This document shows positions 8,500-18,233 of a stretch of 64,000 nucleotides of DNA, in pieces. This DNA comes from Mycobacterium sp. 1100029.7 (lineage in GTDB: Bacteria > Actinomycetota > Actinomycetes > Mycobacteriales > Mycobacteriaceae): assembly GCF_001665235.1 (NCBI RefSeq), contig NZ_LZSC01000048.1, forward strand, positions 62,001 to 126,000, written 5' to 3'. Under the pieces are notes generated by a model that saw nothing but the letters and a program-made list of their open reading frames with translations, searched no databases and was not told where the DNA came from. Each line of letters starts with the position of its first letter. Within the stretch, counting starts at the first letter, position 1. Position numbers and translations under genes: made by a program.

Positions 8500-9711
8500 A
8501 TGCGCTTTGGTGTGTTCATCGCCCCGTATCACATGGTCGGGGACAATCCGACGCTCGCGTTCGAGCGCGACCTGCAGTTGGTAGAAGCGGTCGAAGACCT
8601 CGGCTACGAGGAAGCCTGGTTCGGTGAACACCATTCCGGCGGAACCGAAATCAGCGGAGCACCCGATCTGATGATCGCGACGGCTGCCGCACGAACCAAA
8701 CGCATCCGGCTCGGCACCGGCGTGGCCTCGCTGCCGTATCACCACCCGTTCATGTTCGCCGACCGGATGGTGCAGCTCGACCACCTCACCCGGGGCCGGC
8801 TCATCGTCGGCGTCGGGCCGGGCGCCCTGCCGGGCGACGCGTACATGATGGGCATCGAGACGACCCGGCAGCGCGACATGATGCTCGAGTCGCTCGAGGC
8901 GGTACTCGAACTTTGGGCCGACGAGGCACCCGTGACCCGCGAGACGGACTGGTTCACGCTGCGTGACGCCCGGTTGCAACTGCGGCCGTACAGCAAGCCC
9001 GGTATCGAGGTGAGTGTGGCCGTGACGGCCTCGCCGTCGGGTCCGGTGGCGGCCGGCAAGTTCGGCATCGGGCTGCTGTCGATCGCGGCAACGCAGCGCA
9101 AGGCGTTCGACGCGCTGGCCCGTAACTGGCGGACCGCCACCGAAACCGCCGCCGCGCACGGCAAGACGGTGAGCCGCGAAAACTGGCGGATGGTCGGTCC
9201 GATGCACATCGCCGAGACCGAGGAGCAGGCCCGTCGAGAGGTCGAAGCCGGCCTGGCACAGTGGGTGGACTATTTCCAAAATGTCGGCGCCATACCGATT
9301 CTGGGTGATTTCGACCCGGGGGAGGACATCGTCGCCGCGGTCAACGAGACCGGCGTGGGCGTCATCGGTACCCCCGAGATGGCGGTCCAGCAGTTACGCC
9401 GGCTGCAGAAGCAGTCCGGCGGTTTCGGCACCTACCTGTTGATGGCGCATGAATGGGCCAACCGCGAGGCCACGCTGCGGTCTTACGAGCTGATCAGCCG
9501 CTACGTGATGCCGGCGTTTCAAGACAGCCTCGAACCGATCGAGCGCAGCCGCGACTGGACGATCTTTCACCGGGAGACGCTGATGGGCAACATCACCAAC
9601 GCGATCGTGGGCGCCACCCAGCAGTTCCTCGACGAGCGCGACGCCCGTCGGCGCGCCTCAGAACAAGACCAGACACCAGCCCAAGCCGAAGCAGTGCGCA
9701 CGAGTCAGTGA
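8500..9711 (+). CDS. LLM-class flavin-dependent monooxygenase (limonene monooxygenase-like), copy 1
   Basis: 403-residue bacterial-luciferase-family TIM barrel. It opens with RFGVFIAPYH and then shows DLGYEEAWFGEHHSGG, RIRLGTGVASLPYHHPFMFADR and LTRGRLIVGVGPGALPGDAYMMGI, signatures of the long limonene 1,2-monooxygenase-like branch that uses reduced flavin (or F420H2) and oxygen. The gene at 14426 is a clear paralogue with the same motif order and the same operator upstream. Its stop overlaps the GTG of the next LLM gene by 4 bases, implying translational coupling. Substrate unknown. Confidence 0.85.
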   Translation: MRFGVFIAPYHMVGDNPTLAFERDLQLVEAVEDLGYEEAWFGEHHSGGTEISGAPDLMIATAAARTKRIRLGTGVASLPYHHPFMFADRMVQLDHLTRGRLIVGVGPGALPGDAYMMGIETTRQRDMMLESLEAVLELWADEAPVTRETDWFTLRDARLQLRPYSKPGIEVSVAVTASPSGPVAAGKFGIGLLSIAATQRKAFDALARNWRTATETAAAHGKTVSRENWRMVGPMHIAETEEQARREVEAGLAQWVDYFQNVGAIPILGDFDPGEDIVAAVNETGVGVIGTPEMAVQQLRRLQKQSGGFGTYLLMAHEWANREATLRSYELISRYVMPAFQDSLEPIERSRDWTIFHRETLMGNITNAIVGATQQFLDERDARRRASEQDQTPAQAEAVRTSQ

Positions 9712-10628
9712 CCGACTTCGGGGTACTGCTGTTTCCCAACGTGGGCTGGGCGACTCTGCTTGATCGCTGCGAGCAGGCCGAGGAGTTGGGATTTCGGAGC
9801 CTCTGGATCGACGACCACGGCGCCAACCCGCAAGCGCCACGCGCGAACTGGTTCGAGGCGTTCACGACCCTGGCCGGACTGGCCAACTGCACCCGCCGAA
9901 TATTGTTGGGGCCGTTGGTTTCCAACGTGATCCTGCGCCATCCCGTGCTGCTGGCGCGCCAGGCCGTCACCCTGGAGAACATGTCCGGGGGCCGGCTGCA
10001 GCTGGGTATCGGAGCCGGTTATGCCCCCACCGACCACGAGCTGATCGGCACCTTGCCGTGGGCACGCGACGAGCGCACCGAGCGGTTCGCCGAGGCGGTC
10101 GAACTGCTCGACGCACTGCTGCGCGCCGAGCCGGTCGACTATGCCGGCAAGTTCTATCAGGCCCGCGGTGTCCGACTGCGCCCCGCGCCCATTCAGCGGC
10201 CGCGCCCGCCGATGTGCGTTGCCGCACATGACCGTTCCAGCCTGCGGTTGGCGGCCCGGTTCGCAGATATCTGGAGCTCGTTCGGCGGGTGGGGCCTGTC
10301 CTCGTCGGAGTTGCTCGCGATCACCAGGTGGCGGGCCCAGGCGCTCGACGAGTTCTGCGCCGAGCGGGGCCGCGATCCGTCCACCATCCGGCGCCAGATC
10401 CTGGCCGGCAGTCCCGCGACCACCCCGGACCCGATCTGGTCGTCGGTGCAGGCATTCGACGACTGGGTCGCCCGCTGGGAGCAGATCGGCATCGACGAAA
10501 TCGTGCTGTATTTCCCGCCGGAGCTGCTCTACGAACCGGACCTGATCGACCCCGCCGTGCTGGAGCACCTGCGTGCGTTGTTGTTCGCCCGACAATCAGG
10601 TGATCAACGCGCCGCCGTCGACGGGTAA
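9708..10628 (+). CDS. LLM-class flavin/F420-dependent oxidoreductase
   Basis: 306-residue shorter luciferase-like protein, distinct from its neighbour. It begins TDFGVLLFPNVGW, then has EELGFRSLWIDDH, LGPLVSNVILRHPVLLARQAVTLENMSGGRLQLGIGAGYAPTDHE and a C-terminal strand IDEIVLYFPPE. The GTG start at 9708 overlaps the preceding TGA (GTGA), so the two LLM genes form a coupled pair. Its 3' end overlaps the convergent SDR gene by 33 bases. F420 or FMN use cannot be decided from sequence alone. Confidence 0.82.
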   Translation: MTDFGVLLFPNVGWATLLDRCEQAEELGFRSLWIDDHGANPQAPRANWFEAFTTLAGLANCTRRILLGPLVSNVILRHPVLLARQAVTLENMSGGRLQLGIGAGYAPTDHELIGTLPWARDERTERFAEAVELLDALLRAEPVDYAGKFYQARGVRLRPAPIQRPRPPMCVAAHDRSSLRLAARFADIWSSFGGWGLSSSELLAITRWRAQALDEFCAERGRDPSTIRRQILAGSPATTPDPIWSSVQAFDDWVARWEQIGIDEIVLYFPPELLYEPDLIDPAVLEHLRALLFARQSGDQRAAVDG

Positions 10629-11366
10629 CACCGCGCCGCTGACGAACGACGCCGCGGGGCTGGCCAAGAACAGCACTGCGGCCGCCACCTCGTCGGGCTC
10701 GCCCATCCTCGCCGCGGGCACCCGGGAGCTGACAAACTCCTCGTTGAAGCCTTCCGGCGTGAACGCGGTCAGGCCGGTGGACAAGAACCCCGGTGCGACG
10801 GCGTTGACACGAATTCCCTTGCGGCCGGTCCATTGTCGGGCCAGATCCCGGGTGAGGCCGAGCAGCCCCGCCTTGCTGGACACGTAGCCGGCCTGGGGTA
10901 GCGCCGTCGTCGTCAGCCCCAGGATGCTGCTGATCATCACGATCGCCGAGCCGGGCTGCATCACCCGGCCACACGCCTGACTCATCCAGTAGGCGCCCAT
11001 CAGGTTGACCTCGAGGCTGCGCCGGAACTGCTCCGGGTCCTCGCGGGTCGCCGGGGCGGCGGTGCCCACGCCCGCATTGTTGACCAGCACGTCCACCCTG
11101 CCCAGGCGGTCCGCGATTTCGGTCACCGCCGCCGAGCACGACTCGGCGTCCGCGACGTCGACGCGAAATGCGGTGGCATCGACACCCTCGGCACGCAGAC
11201 CCGCGCAGCGCACCTCGACCTCGTCGGGCCGCCGGCCCGCCAACGCGACGCGCGCACCCGCACAGCCGAGCGCCCGCCCGATGGCCACGCCCAATTCCGA
11301 CGTCGCCCCGGTGACCACGGCGACACGACCGTCCAAGCGGAATCGGTCGGTGACGGGGATCGTCAC
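10596..11366 (-). CDS. SDR-family oxidoreductase with an altered glycine motif
   Basis: 256-residue classical short-chain dehydrogenase/reductase. It has the Rossmann start GRVAVVTGATSELG, NNAGVG, a catalytic serine in ISSILG, YVSSK (catalytic YxxxK), NAVAPGFLSTGL, and the C-terminal FVSGAVLPVDGG. The cofactor loop reads TGATSELG, whereas the family has TGxxxGxG, so the middle glycine is replaced by glutamate; this may alter cofactor binding. It ends a three-gene minus-strand operon (AhpD-like, GntR, SDR), with a 4-base overlap with the GntR gene. Confidence 0.85.
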   Translation of the reverse strand: MTIPVTDRFRLDGRVAVVTGATSELGVAIGRALGCAGARVALAGRRPDEVEVRCAGLRAEGVDATAFRVDVADAESCSAAVTEIADRLGRVDVLVNNAGVGTAAPATREDPEQFRRSLEVNLMGAYWMSQACGRVMQPGSAIVMISSILGLTTTALPQAGYVSSKAGLLGLTRDLARQWTGRKGIRVNAVAPGFLSTGLTAFTPEGFNEEFVSSRVPAARMGEPDEVAAAVLFLASPAASFVSGAVLPVDGGALIT

Positions 11367-12058
11367 GACGCGTGGGTCTCGGCCGCGGGATGCAGCCGCA
11401 TTTGCAGGGCCAGCACACAGTCGCGACCCTGCATGATGTGCTCGGCCATCAGGGCGCCGGCACGATCGGGTTCACCGGCGGCAATCGCGTCGCGGACCAT
11501 CCGGTGAAACAGGTTGGAGCGCTCGCTTTCCGCGCGCGTCTGATGCCGGAACACCTGATACACCAGCGGAATGTCGACGGCGTGCACCAGCAGCGCCGAC
11601 AGCCTCCGATGCTGCGAGCCCTCCACCACGCCCTGATGAAAAGCACTGTTGGCCTCGGTGATTCGGCGCAATCCAGCGTCCAGGGAGCCGCTGGCGACGA
11701 GTTCGATGCCCGCGTCGAATTCCGCGATGGCCGCGTCTAGGGTTGCGATGCCGTCACCGTCCATCCGGGTCGCGGCGCGCTCGGCGGCCAGCGACTCGAG
11801 CCGGGCCCGCAGCTCGTACTGGTCACGAATGTCGGTCTCGGACATGGTCGCGACGACCGCGCCGCGGTTGCGCTCGATCACGACCAGCCCGTCGGCGGCC
11901 AACGCCCGCAAGGCTTCCCGCACCGGAGTGCGGGACAGCTCGAACATCTCGCCGATGCGTTGCTCGACGAGTCGCGAACCGGGTTCGAAGTCACCCTCGG
12001 CGATAGCGCGCCGGATCAGCCGGTAGGCCAGATCCGAACGGCCATCCATCTCGGTCAT
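11363..12058 (-). CDS. GntR-family transcriptional regulator, FadR/FCD type
   Basis: 231-residue repressor-type regulator. The N-terminal winged helix (about 8-75) contains AIAEGDFEPGSRLVEQRIGEMFELSRTPVREALRALAADGLVVIERNRGAVV, a textbook GntR domain. The rest is an all-helical FCD ligand domain (ELRARLESLAAERAA, AFHQGVVEGSQHRRL, HRMVRDAIAAGEPDRAGALMAEHI), which usually binds carboxylic acids through histidine-bound metal. The ATG at 12058 follows the AhpD-like stop by one base. A perfect GGATTG-N4-CAATCC repeat in the operon promoter is the obvious autoregulatory site, though binding is inferred. Confidence 0.88.
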   Translation of the reverse strand: MTEMDGRSDLAYRLIRRAIAEGDFEPGSRLVEQRIGEMFELSRTPVREALRALAADGLVVIERNRGAVVATMSETDIRDQYELRARLESLAAERAATRMDGDGIATLDAAIAEFDAGIELVASGSLDAGLRRITEANSAFHQGVVEGSQHRRLSALLVHAVDIPLVYQVFRHQTRAESERSNLFHRMVRDAIAAGEPDRAGALMAEHIMQGRDCVLALQMRLHPAAETHAS

Positions 12059-12059
12059 G

Positions 12060-12701
12060 TCAGTCGCCTCCGGACGTGGCGGCGCCGATGTCGAGCGTGC
12101 CGCCACCGGCGGGGTCGTCGACCTCGACGATCGGGTCGTCGACGTCGTCGAATTCCAGGCGCAGCGCCCGCGACATGATCGCGTGCATGACGTACATCGT
12201 CGTGGTGTAGGTGAATTCGAGGATCTCGGTGTCGCTGAACACTTCCCGCAACTGGCTGAACAATTGCTCGGGAACCCGGCCCTGTTGGCCCGCAAGGCAA
12301 TCCGCGTAAGCCAACAGCAGCCGCTCGGTGTGGTCGAAACAGTCGGCGGTCTCCCAGGACGGTATCGCCGCGATCTTCTCCTCGGACAGCCCGGCCGACC
12401 GGCACGCCTTGCAGTGCTGGGAGTAGACGAACTGGCTGCCTACCACCCAGCCGGCCCGGATCTGGCCCAGCTCACGGTGATCGGGCCGGATACTGACTTC
12501 TTGGCGATACAGGCGGAAGCCGCGCACAGCATGGCGCAGGGCGGCGGGGGACTGGGCCATCACCGTCCACCAGTTGCCGGGCGTGCCGCCGACGGTGCCC
12601 GGTTCGGCGACCGGGTCGCGGTCACCGAACATGAAGTCGTACATCTTCAGCGTGAACTCGTCGGTGACCTCACCCCTGGGAACGGGATTCAGGCGCGGCA
12701 T
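12060..12701 (-). CDS. Carboxymuconolactone decarboxylase / AhpD-like family protein
   Basis: 213-residue alpha-helical protein with the AhpD-type redox motif CxxC in YSQHCKACRSAGLSEEKIAAI. Families of this type include peroxidase partners and gamma-carboxymuconolactone decarboxylases. The start ATG 12701 (MPRLNPVPRGEV) is typical for the family and follows GAGAGGAC. A C-terminal acidic tail (DDVDDPIVEVDDP) follows the domain. First gene of the operon with the GntR regulator and SDR. Confidence 0.8.
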   Translation of the reverse strand: MPRLNPVPRGEVTDEFTLKMYDFMFGDRDPVAEPGTVGGTPGNWWTVMAQSPAALRHAVRGFRLYRQEVSIRPDHRELGQIRAGWVVGSQFVYSQHCKACRSAGLSEEKIAAIPSWETADCFDHTERLLLAYADCLAGQQGRVPEQLFSQLREVFSDTEILEFTYTTTMYVMHAIMSRALRLEFDDVDDPIVEVDDPAGGGTLDIGAATSGGD

Positions 12702-12724
12702 TGCGTGTCCTCTCGGCCGGTTAC

Positions 12725-12761
12725 GGATTGCATTCAATCCCAGCCAAAGCCGCTACGTCAA
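12725..12761 (-). promoter_or_regulatory. Promoter and 6-4-6 inverted repeat of the AhpD/GntR/SDR operon
   Basis: On the minus strand TTGACG (12761-12756), an 18-base spacer and TTGAAT (12737-12732) form a reasonable promoter. The perfect inverted repeat GGATTG-CATT-CAATCC (12725-12740) overlaps the -10, a suitable site for the FCD-type GntR protein encoded in this operon. Confidence 0.5.
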
Positions 12762-12810
12762 TGCAGCTCGTGGTGCAGTGAGCCCGCAGATTGCGTACAG
12801 TCCTGCCGAG

Positions 12811-13467
12811 TCAGGGACGAAGACCCGCCAGCGTCAGGGCGGCGAAGGCATCGCCGATCTCGGTGAGCGTGTTGCGTCCGCCCGGGACGTACCAGCGATG
12901 AATCCAGTTGTGCATGCCGAGGATGCCCAGCATCACCAGCCGCGGGTCGAGGTCGTTGCGGAACACCCCGGAGGCCACACCTTCTTCGACAATCGCCAGC
13001 AGCGCCTTGCCGTAGGCGTCGGCGTTGGCGACGATTTCCTTCGCTTCGGGAATGGTTGCCAGGTGCTGACTTTCGCTGAACAACAAAAAGACTTCGGGAT
13101 AGTTGGCCAGATCCTCGATGTAGGCGTGCAGCGCGCGGCGCAGTTTCTCGTCGGCCGGCGCGTCGGAGTCCAGCGCCTCGCGGCAGCGTCGGGTCATCGT
13201 CAGGGCGGGCTGCTCGATCAGCGCGACGAGCAGTTCCTCTTTGGTGCCGACGTAGTAGTACAGCGAGGCGCGGTTGATGCCCACCTCGACGGCGACGTCT
13301 TCGAGCCGGGCGCGGGCGAAGCCTTCGCGGCGGAACACCTCCGCCGCTCCCTTGAGGATGGTTTGCCACCGCTCGCCGGAGGCGCGGCGGTCGGCGTTGC
13401 GTCGCTCATGGCGGCGGCGGGCGTTGTCGCTCTGCTGGCGGGTGGCGGGAATCGTCGTCCTCCTCAT
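12811..13467 (-). CDS. TetR-family transcriptional regulator
   Basis: 218-residue TetR protein. After a basic N-terminal tail, the helix-turn-helix (about 35-82) reads ILKGAAEVFRREGFARARLEDVAVEVGINRASLYYYVGTKEELL. The ligand domain follows, with YIEDLANYPEVFLLFSESQHL. ATG 13467 follows a short leader with TACTTT upstream. The 26-bp motif copy B lies 59 bases upstream, consistent with autoregulation, and the same motif controls the flanking LLM/enoyl-CoA hydratase genes. This makes it the best candidate for the local regulator (inference). Confidence 0.87.
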   Translation of the reverse strand: MRRTTIPATRQQSDNARRRHERRNADRRASGERWQTILKGAAEVFRREGFARARLEDVAVEVGINRASLYYYVGTKEELLVALIEQPALTMTRRCREALDSDAPADEKLRRALHAYIEDLANYPEVFLLFSESQHLATIPEAKEIVANADAYGKALLAIVEEGVASGVFRNDLDPRLVMLGILGMHNWIHRWYVPGGRNTLTEIGDAFAALTLAGLRP

Positions 13468-13525
13468 CTACCGTGCGCTACCAAAGTACGCCATCAGGGC
13501 CGAGAGCTGCGGAAAGACACGCTCA

Positions 13526-13551
13526 TGAACATGAACGTTGACGTTGACAAA
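13526..13551. promoter_or_regulatory. Operator copy B, upstream of the TetR gene
   Basis: The motif here is TGAACATGAACG, then TTGACG, then TTGACAAA. It sits between the end of the enoyl-CoA hydratase gene and the TetR gene, 59 bases before the TetR start codon. It shares 21 of its first 22 positions or degenerate positions with copies A and C. Confidence 0.6.
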
Positions 13552-13588
13552 AGTGCGGAGGCGTCGTAGCGTACCGAACGATGCCTCG

Positions 13589-14374
13589 TCACTTGCGACC
13601 CGATTTCTGCCCCAATTTCTGCATAGCCGCCCGGAAGTCGTCGTGCTCCATGGCGGCCGCTTCCAGGGCGAGCGACAACGGCAGGACCGCTCCGGAGGCC
13701 AGGGCCAGCAACCGGTTGATCGACATCTTGGTGCCCTGCACGGCCTGGGGTGCCAGCCCGGCCAGGCGGACTGCCGTCGACATCGCCGCGGGCAACACAT
13801 CCGCCGCCGGGACGACGCGCGTGATCAACCCCAGGCGTTCGGCTTCGTCGGCGGCGACGATGTCGCCGGCCATCAAAAGTTGCTTGGCACGGTTGATTCC
13901 GACCAGCAGCGGCCAGATCGCCGCGGCGCCATTGCCGGCCGGCAGCGCAGCGTGCACATGCAAGTCGCCGAGCTTTGCGGATTCGGCGACATACGAGAAG
14001 TCGGCCAGCGTCGCCAGCACCGCCCCCAGCCCGATCGCGTGCCCGTTGACGGCCGCCACCAGGGGTTTGGCCAGGGCGATGATGTCGTCGACGATGTGGC
14101 GCGCCTCTTCGATCGGGGTGCGTCCGGTCGACGTCGCGTACCCCCGCTCGCTTGATTCGTCGCCGCCCGCGGAGAACGTCCGGCCGGCTCCGGTGAGCAC
14201 CACCGCACGCACCCGGGCGTCGTCTTGCGCGGCGGCGAAGACGGTGGACAGCTCCGAATGCATGACGTCGTCGACGGCATTGGCTTTCTCGGGCCGATTC
14301 AGCGTCAGCACGGCGACGCCGGTGGAACCGTCGACGGCGACGTCGATGGTGCGGTACGCCTCGGGGTCCAGCAT
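13589..14374 (-). CDS. Enoyl-CoA hydratase/isomerase family protein
   Basis: 261-residue crotonase-fold protein. Family landmarks are VAVLTLNRPEKANAVD, the first oxyanion-hole region FSAGGDESSE, and the second, VNGHAIGLGAVLATLADFSYVAESAKLGD. The usual paired catalytic glutamates are not obvious: the first expected position lies in GLGAVLATLAD and the second near HVHAALPAGNG, so the protein may be an isomerase or other crotonase activity. ATG 14374 is supported by GGGAG upstream. It is divergent from the LLM gene at 14426, with operator copy C in the 51-base gap. Confidence 0.8.
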   Translation of the reverse strand: MLDPEAYRTIDVAVDGSTGVAVLTLNRPEKANAVDDVMHSELSTVFAAAQDDARVRAVVLTGAGRTFSAGGDESSERGYATSTGRTPIEEARHIVDDIIALAKPLVAAVNGHAIGLGAVLATLADFSYVAESAKLGDLHVHAALPAGNGAAAIWPLLVGINRAKQLLMAGDIVAADEAERLGLITRVVPAADVLPAAMSTAVRLAGLAPQAVQGTKMSINRLLALASGAVLPLSLALEAAAMEHDDFRAAMQKLGQKSGRK

Positions 14375-14386
14375 CGGAACACTCCC

Positions 14387-14421
14387 TTCAATGAACATGA
14401 ACGTCGATGTAGATTCTAGGA
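14387..14421. promoter_or_regulatory. Operator copy C in a divergent promoter region
   Basis: On the plus strand TTCAAT (14387-14392), 17 bases and TAGATT (14410-14415) form the same architecture as copy A. The motif at 14392-14417 (TGAACATGAACG, TCGATG, TAGATTCT) again fills the spacer and -10. Start of transcription is predicted within about 5 bases of the ATG at 14426. Confidence 0.6.
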
Positions 14422-14425
14422 GGCC

Positions 14426-15583
14426 ATGGTGAGGATGTCGTTCGGAACGTTCATCGCGCCGTATCACCCGGTCAAGGAAAGCCCGCTGACCAGCTACGAG
14501 CGCGACCTCGAACTGATCGCGTGGTGTGACCGCTGGGGATTCGACGAGGCGTGGGTCGGCGAACACCACTCGGCAGCGTGGGAGAACATCGCCGACCCCG
14601 CGATGTTCCTGGCCGCCGCCGGGCAACGCACCCAGCGCATCCGGCTGGGCTCCGGCGTGGTGAGCCTGCCGTACCACCACCCGATGATGGTCGCCGACCG
14701 GTTCGTGCAACTGGACTACCTGACCCACGGCCGGGCCATGCTCGGCGTCGGACCGGGGGCGTTGATCTCCGACGCCACGATGATGGGCATCGATCCCTCG
14801 ACGCAGCGTCCCCGCATGAACGAGGCGCTGGGGGTGATCACGCGGCTGCTCGCCGGAGAGACCGTCACCCACCACAGCGACTGGTTCACCCTGAACGAGG
14901 CGCAGCTGCAGATGCTTCCGGTCAACGGCACGATGCCCGTCGCCGTCGCGTCGAGCACTTCGCCGTCGGGCATGACCGCCGCGGGCACCCACGGCGTGGG
15001 CGTGCTGTCGCTGGGCGCCGGGCTGATCGGCGGCAAAAAGGACCTGGCCGCACACTTCGCCTTGGGGGAGAAGGCCGCCGCCGAGAGCGGCAAGACGCTG
15101 CGCCGCGAGGAATGGCGACTGGTGATCCGTGCGCACCTGGCTCACACCCGCGAGCAAGCCATTGCCGAGGTCCGGGAGGGCCGCGAAACCGAACGCGTCG
15201 GCTACTTCAAACGCGTCGCCGGGCTGAAAAACGACTACACCCTGGAGCAGGAAATCGCCGAGGACGCCGCCATCGTCGGCACGCCCGACGACATGATCGA
15301 AGCCCTGCACCGCTTGCAGGAGGCCACCGGGGGCTTCGGCGGGTTCCTGGTGCTCGCCGGCGACTGGGCCGACCGCGAAGCCACCATGCGCAGCTATGAA
15401 CTGATGGGCCGCTACGTCATTCCCGAATTCCGCGGCCATCTCGAACCGCTGCGCGCCAGCTACGACATGGTCATATCCAAGAAGAAGGACTACGGGGCAC
15501 CCGCGATGGCTGCGATCAAAAAGGCCTACGAAGACGCCGGCCAACAGATGCCCGATGACCTCAATCCCACCAACCTGCGCTAG
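14426..15583 (+). CDS. LLM-class flavin-dependent monooxygenase (limonene monooxygenase-like), copy 2
   Basis: 385-residue luciferase-family protein, paralogous to the one at 8500. It begins MSFGTFIAPYHP after a three-residue extension. It shares DEAWVGEHHSA, RIRLGSGVVSLPYHHPMMVADRFVQLDYLTHGRAMLGVGPGALISDATMMGI, and a long C-terminal tail ending in DDLNPTN. Three starts are possible (ATG 14426, GTG 14429, ATG 14435). AGGAGG at 14418-14423 would suit the later ones, but the promoter predicts an almost leaderless mRNA, so I use 14426. Sharing an operator with copy 1 implies that both are induced by the same compound. Confidence 0.84.
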   Translation: MVRMSFGTFIAPYHPVKESPLTSYERDLELIAWCDRWGFDEAWVGEHHSAAWENIADPAMFLAAAGQRTQRIRLGSGVVSLPYHHPMMVADRFVQLDYLTHGRAMLGVGPGALISDATMMGIDPSTQRPRMNEALGVITRLLAGETVTHHSDWFTLNEAQLQMLPVNGTMPVAVASSTSPSGMTAAGTHGVGVLSLGAGLIGGKKDLAAHFALGEKAAAESGKTLRREEWRLVIRAHLAHTREQAIAEVREGRETERVGYFKRVAGLKNDYTLEQEIAEDAAIVGTPDDMIEALHRLQEATGGFGGFLVLAGDWADREATMRSYELMGRYVIPEFRGHLEPLRASYDMVISKKKDYGAPAMAAIKKAYEDAGQQMPDDLNPTNLR

Positions 15584-15661
15584 GCGTGGCCCGTCGGTGT
15601 CTGCTCGGTTCCGTTCTGGATGACGGCTTGGCGTAGGTCGTGCCCGCGGCGCGGGGCCTGA

Positions 15662-16345
15662 CTACAACTTGCTCACGACGAAGTCGGCGGCTTGATTGGC
15701 CATGCCCGCGTCGATGTATGCGCTGGCCAGGTGCTGCGGCCAGTTTTCCTTCCAGGTGTTCGGATCCGCCGGGTTGCAGATCGGGTCGGCGCCGTGACAC
15801 AACTCGATGGTCCGATCGTTGTAGACCGGGCTGAAGTTGGTGATCGGGCCCACCCACTGGCTGCCGTTGCCGAACAGCGCGACGGCGGCGATGTGCTGGT
15901 CCATGCCCGGGGGCAGCGGGCTGTCGAAGCCGAACGCGCCGATCGGCGCGGCCAGCACCACGTCGGTGACGGCCGCACCCAGTGAGTAGCCACCCAGAAT
16001 CATTTTGGTGTCCGGGCAGTTGTTCGCCATGTCCTGGATGTGATGGCTCATGTCGTTGGCGCCGATATCGACCTGGGTGTCGGCGGGGTACTTCACCGCA
16101 TACGAGCTGAAGCTCCGGTTACCGACCTTGGACTGTACGTTGTTGATGAACGCGTTGCCGAGCGCGCCCGGGCCCGGCGATTCGTTACGGCCGCGGGCAA
16201 AGACGACTTGGACCTGCGGGCAGCTGGCCGTGGCCGAAGGCACCCCCACCACTCCCGACGCCCCATCGGGCAGCGCTACGGGAGCCCACATCAGTGTGGC
16301 CGCGACCAGGACCGCCGCCAGGCACACACCCACCGATTTCGACAT
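15662..16345 (-). CDS. Cutinase family secreted serine esterase (1 of 3)
   Basis: 227-residue exported alpha/beta-hydrolase. The signal peptide ends near SATA, and the mature protein starts SCPQVQVVFARGRNESPG, the cutinase N-terminus. The nucleophile motif is GGYSLGAA, the aspartate loop is CHGADPICNP with the family disulfide, and the catalytic histidine is in WPQHLASAYID. Mycobacterial cutinase-like proteins act as esterases or phospholipases outside the cell. The ATG 16345 start gives a standard signal peptide. It is convergent with the LLM gene, 78 bases away. Confidence 0.9.
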   Translation of the reverse strand: MSKSVGVCLAAVLVAATLMWAPVALPDGASGVVGVPSATASCPQVQVVFARGRNESPGPGALGNAFINNVQSKVGNRSFSSYAVKYPADTQVDIGANDMSHHIQDMANNCPDTKMILGGYSLGAAVTDVVLAAPIGAFGFDSPLPPGMDQHIAAVALFGNGSQWVGPITNFSPVYNDRTIELCHGADPICNPADPNTWKENWPQHLASAYIDAGMANQAADFVVSKL

Positions 16346-16459
16346 GAGTAGAACGCGCACAGCACGATGGTAAAGCGAACGCGTCTTCGCCGCTGCGTGA
16401 GGTGACCCCCGCCCCACAGACCTCGACCACGATGTCGCCGGCGGCGCCCGCAACGATAA

Positions 16460-18233
<1,774 letters not shown>

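Noticed and set aside
13589..15544. 651-codon frame that fuses the enoyl-CoA hydratase with sequence antisense to the LLM gene
   Set aside because: The upstream half is the shadow of the LLM gene; the ATG at 14374 with a ribosome site gives a normal crotonase.
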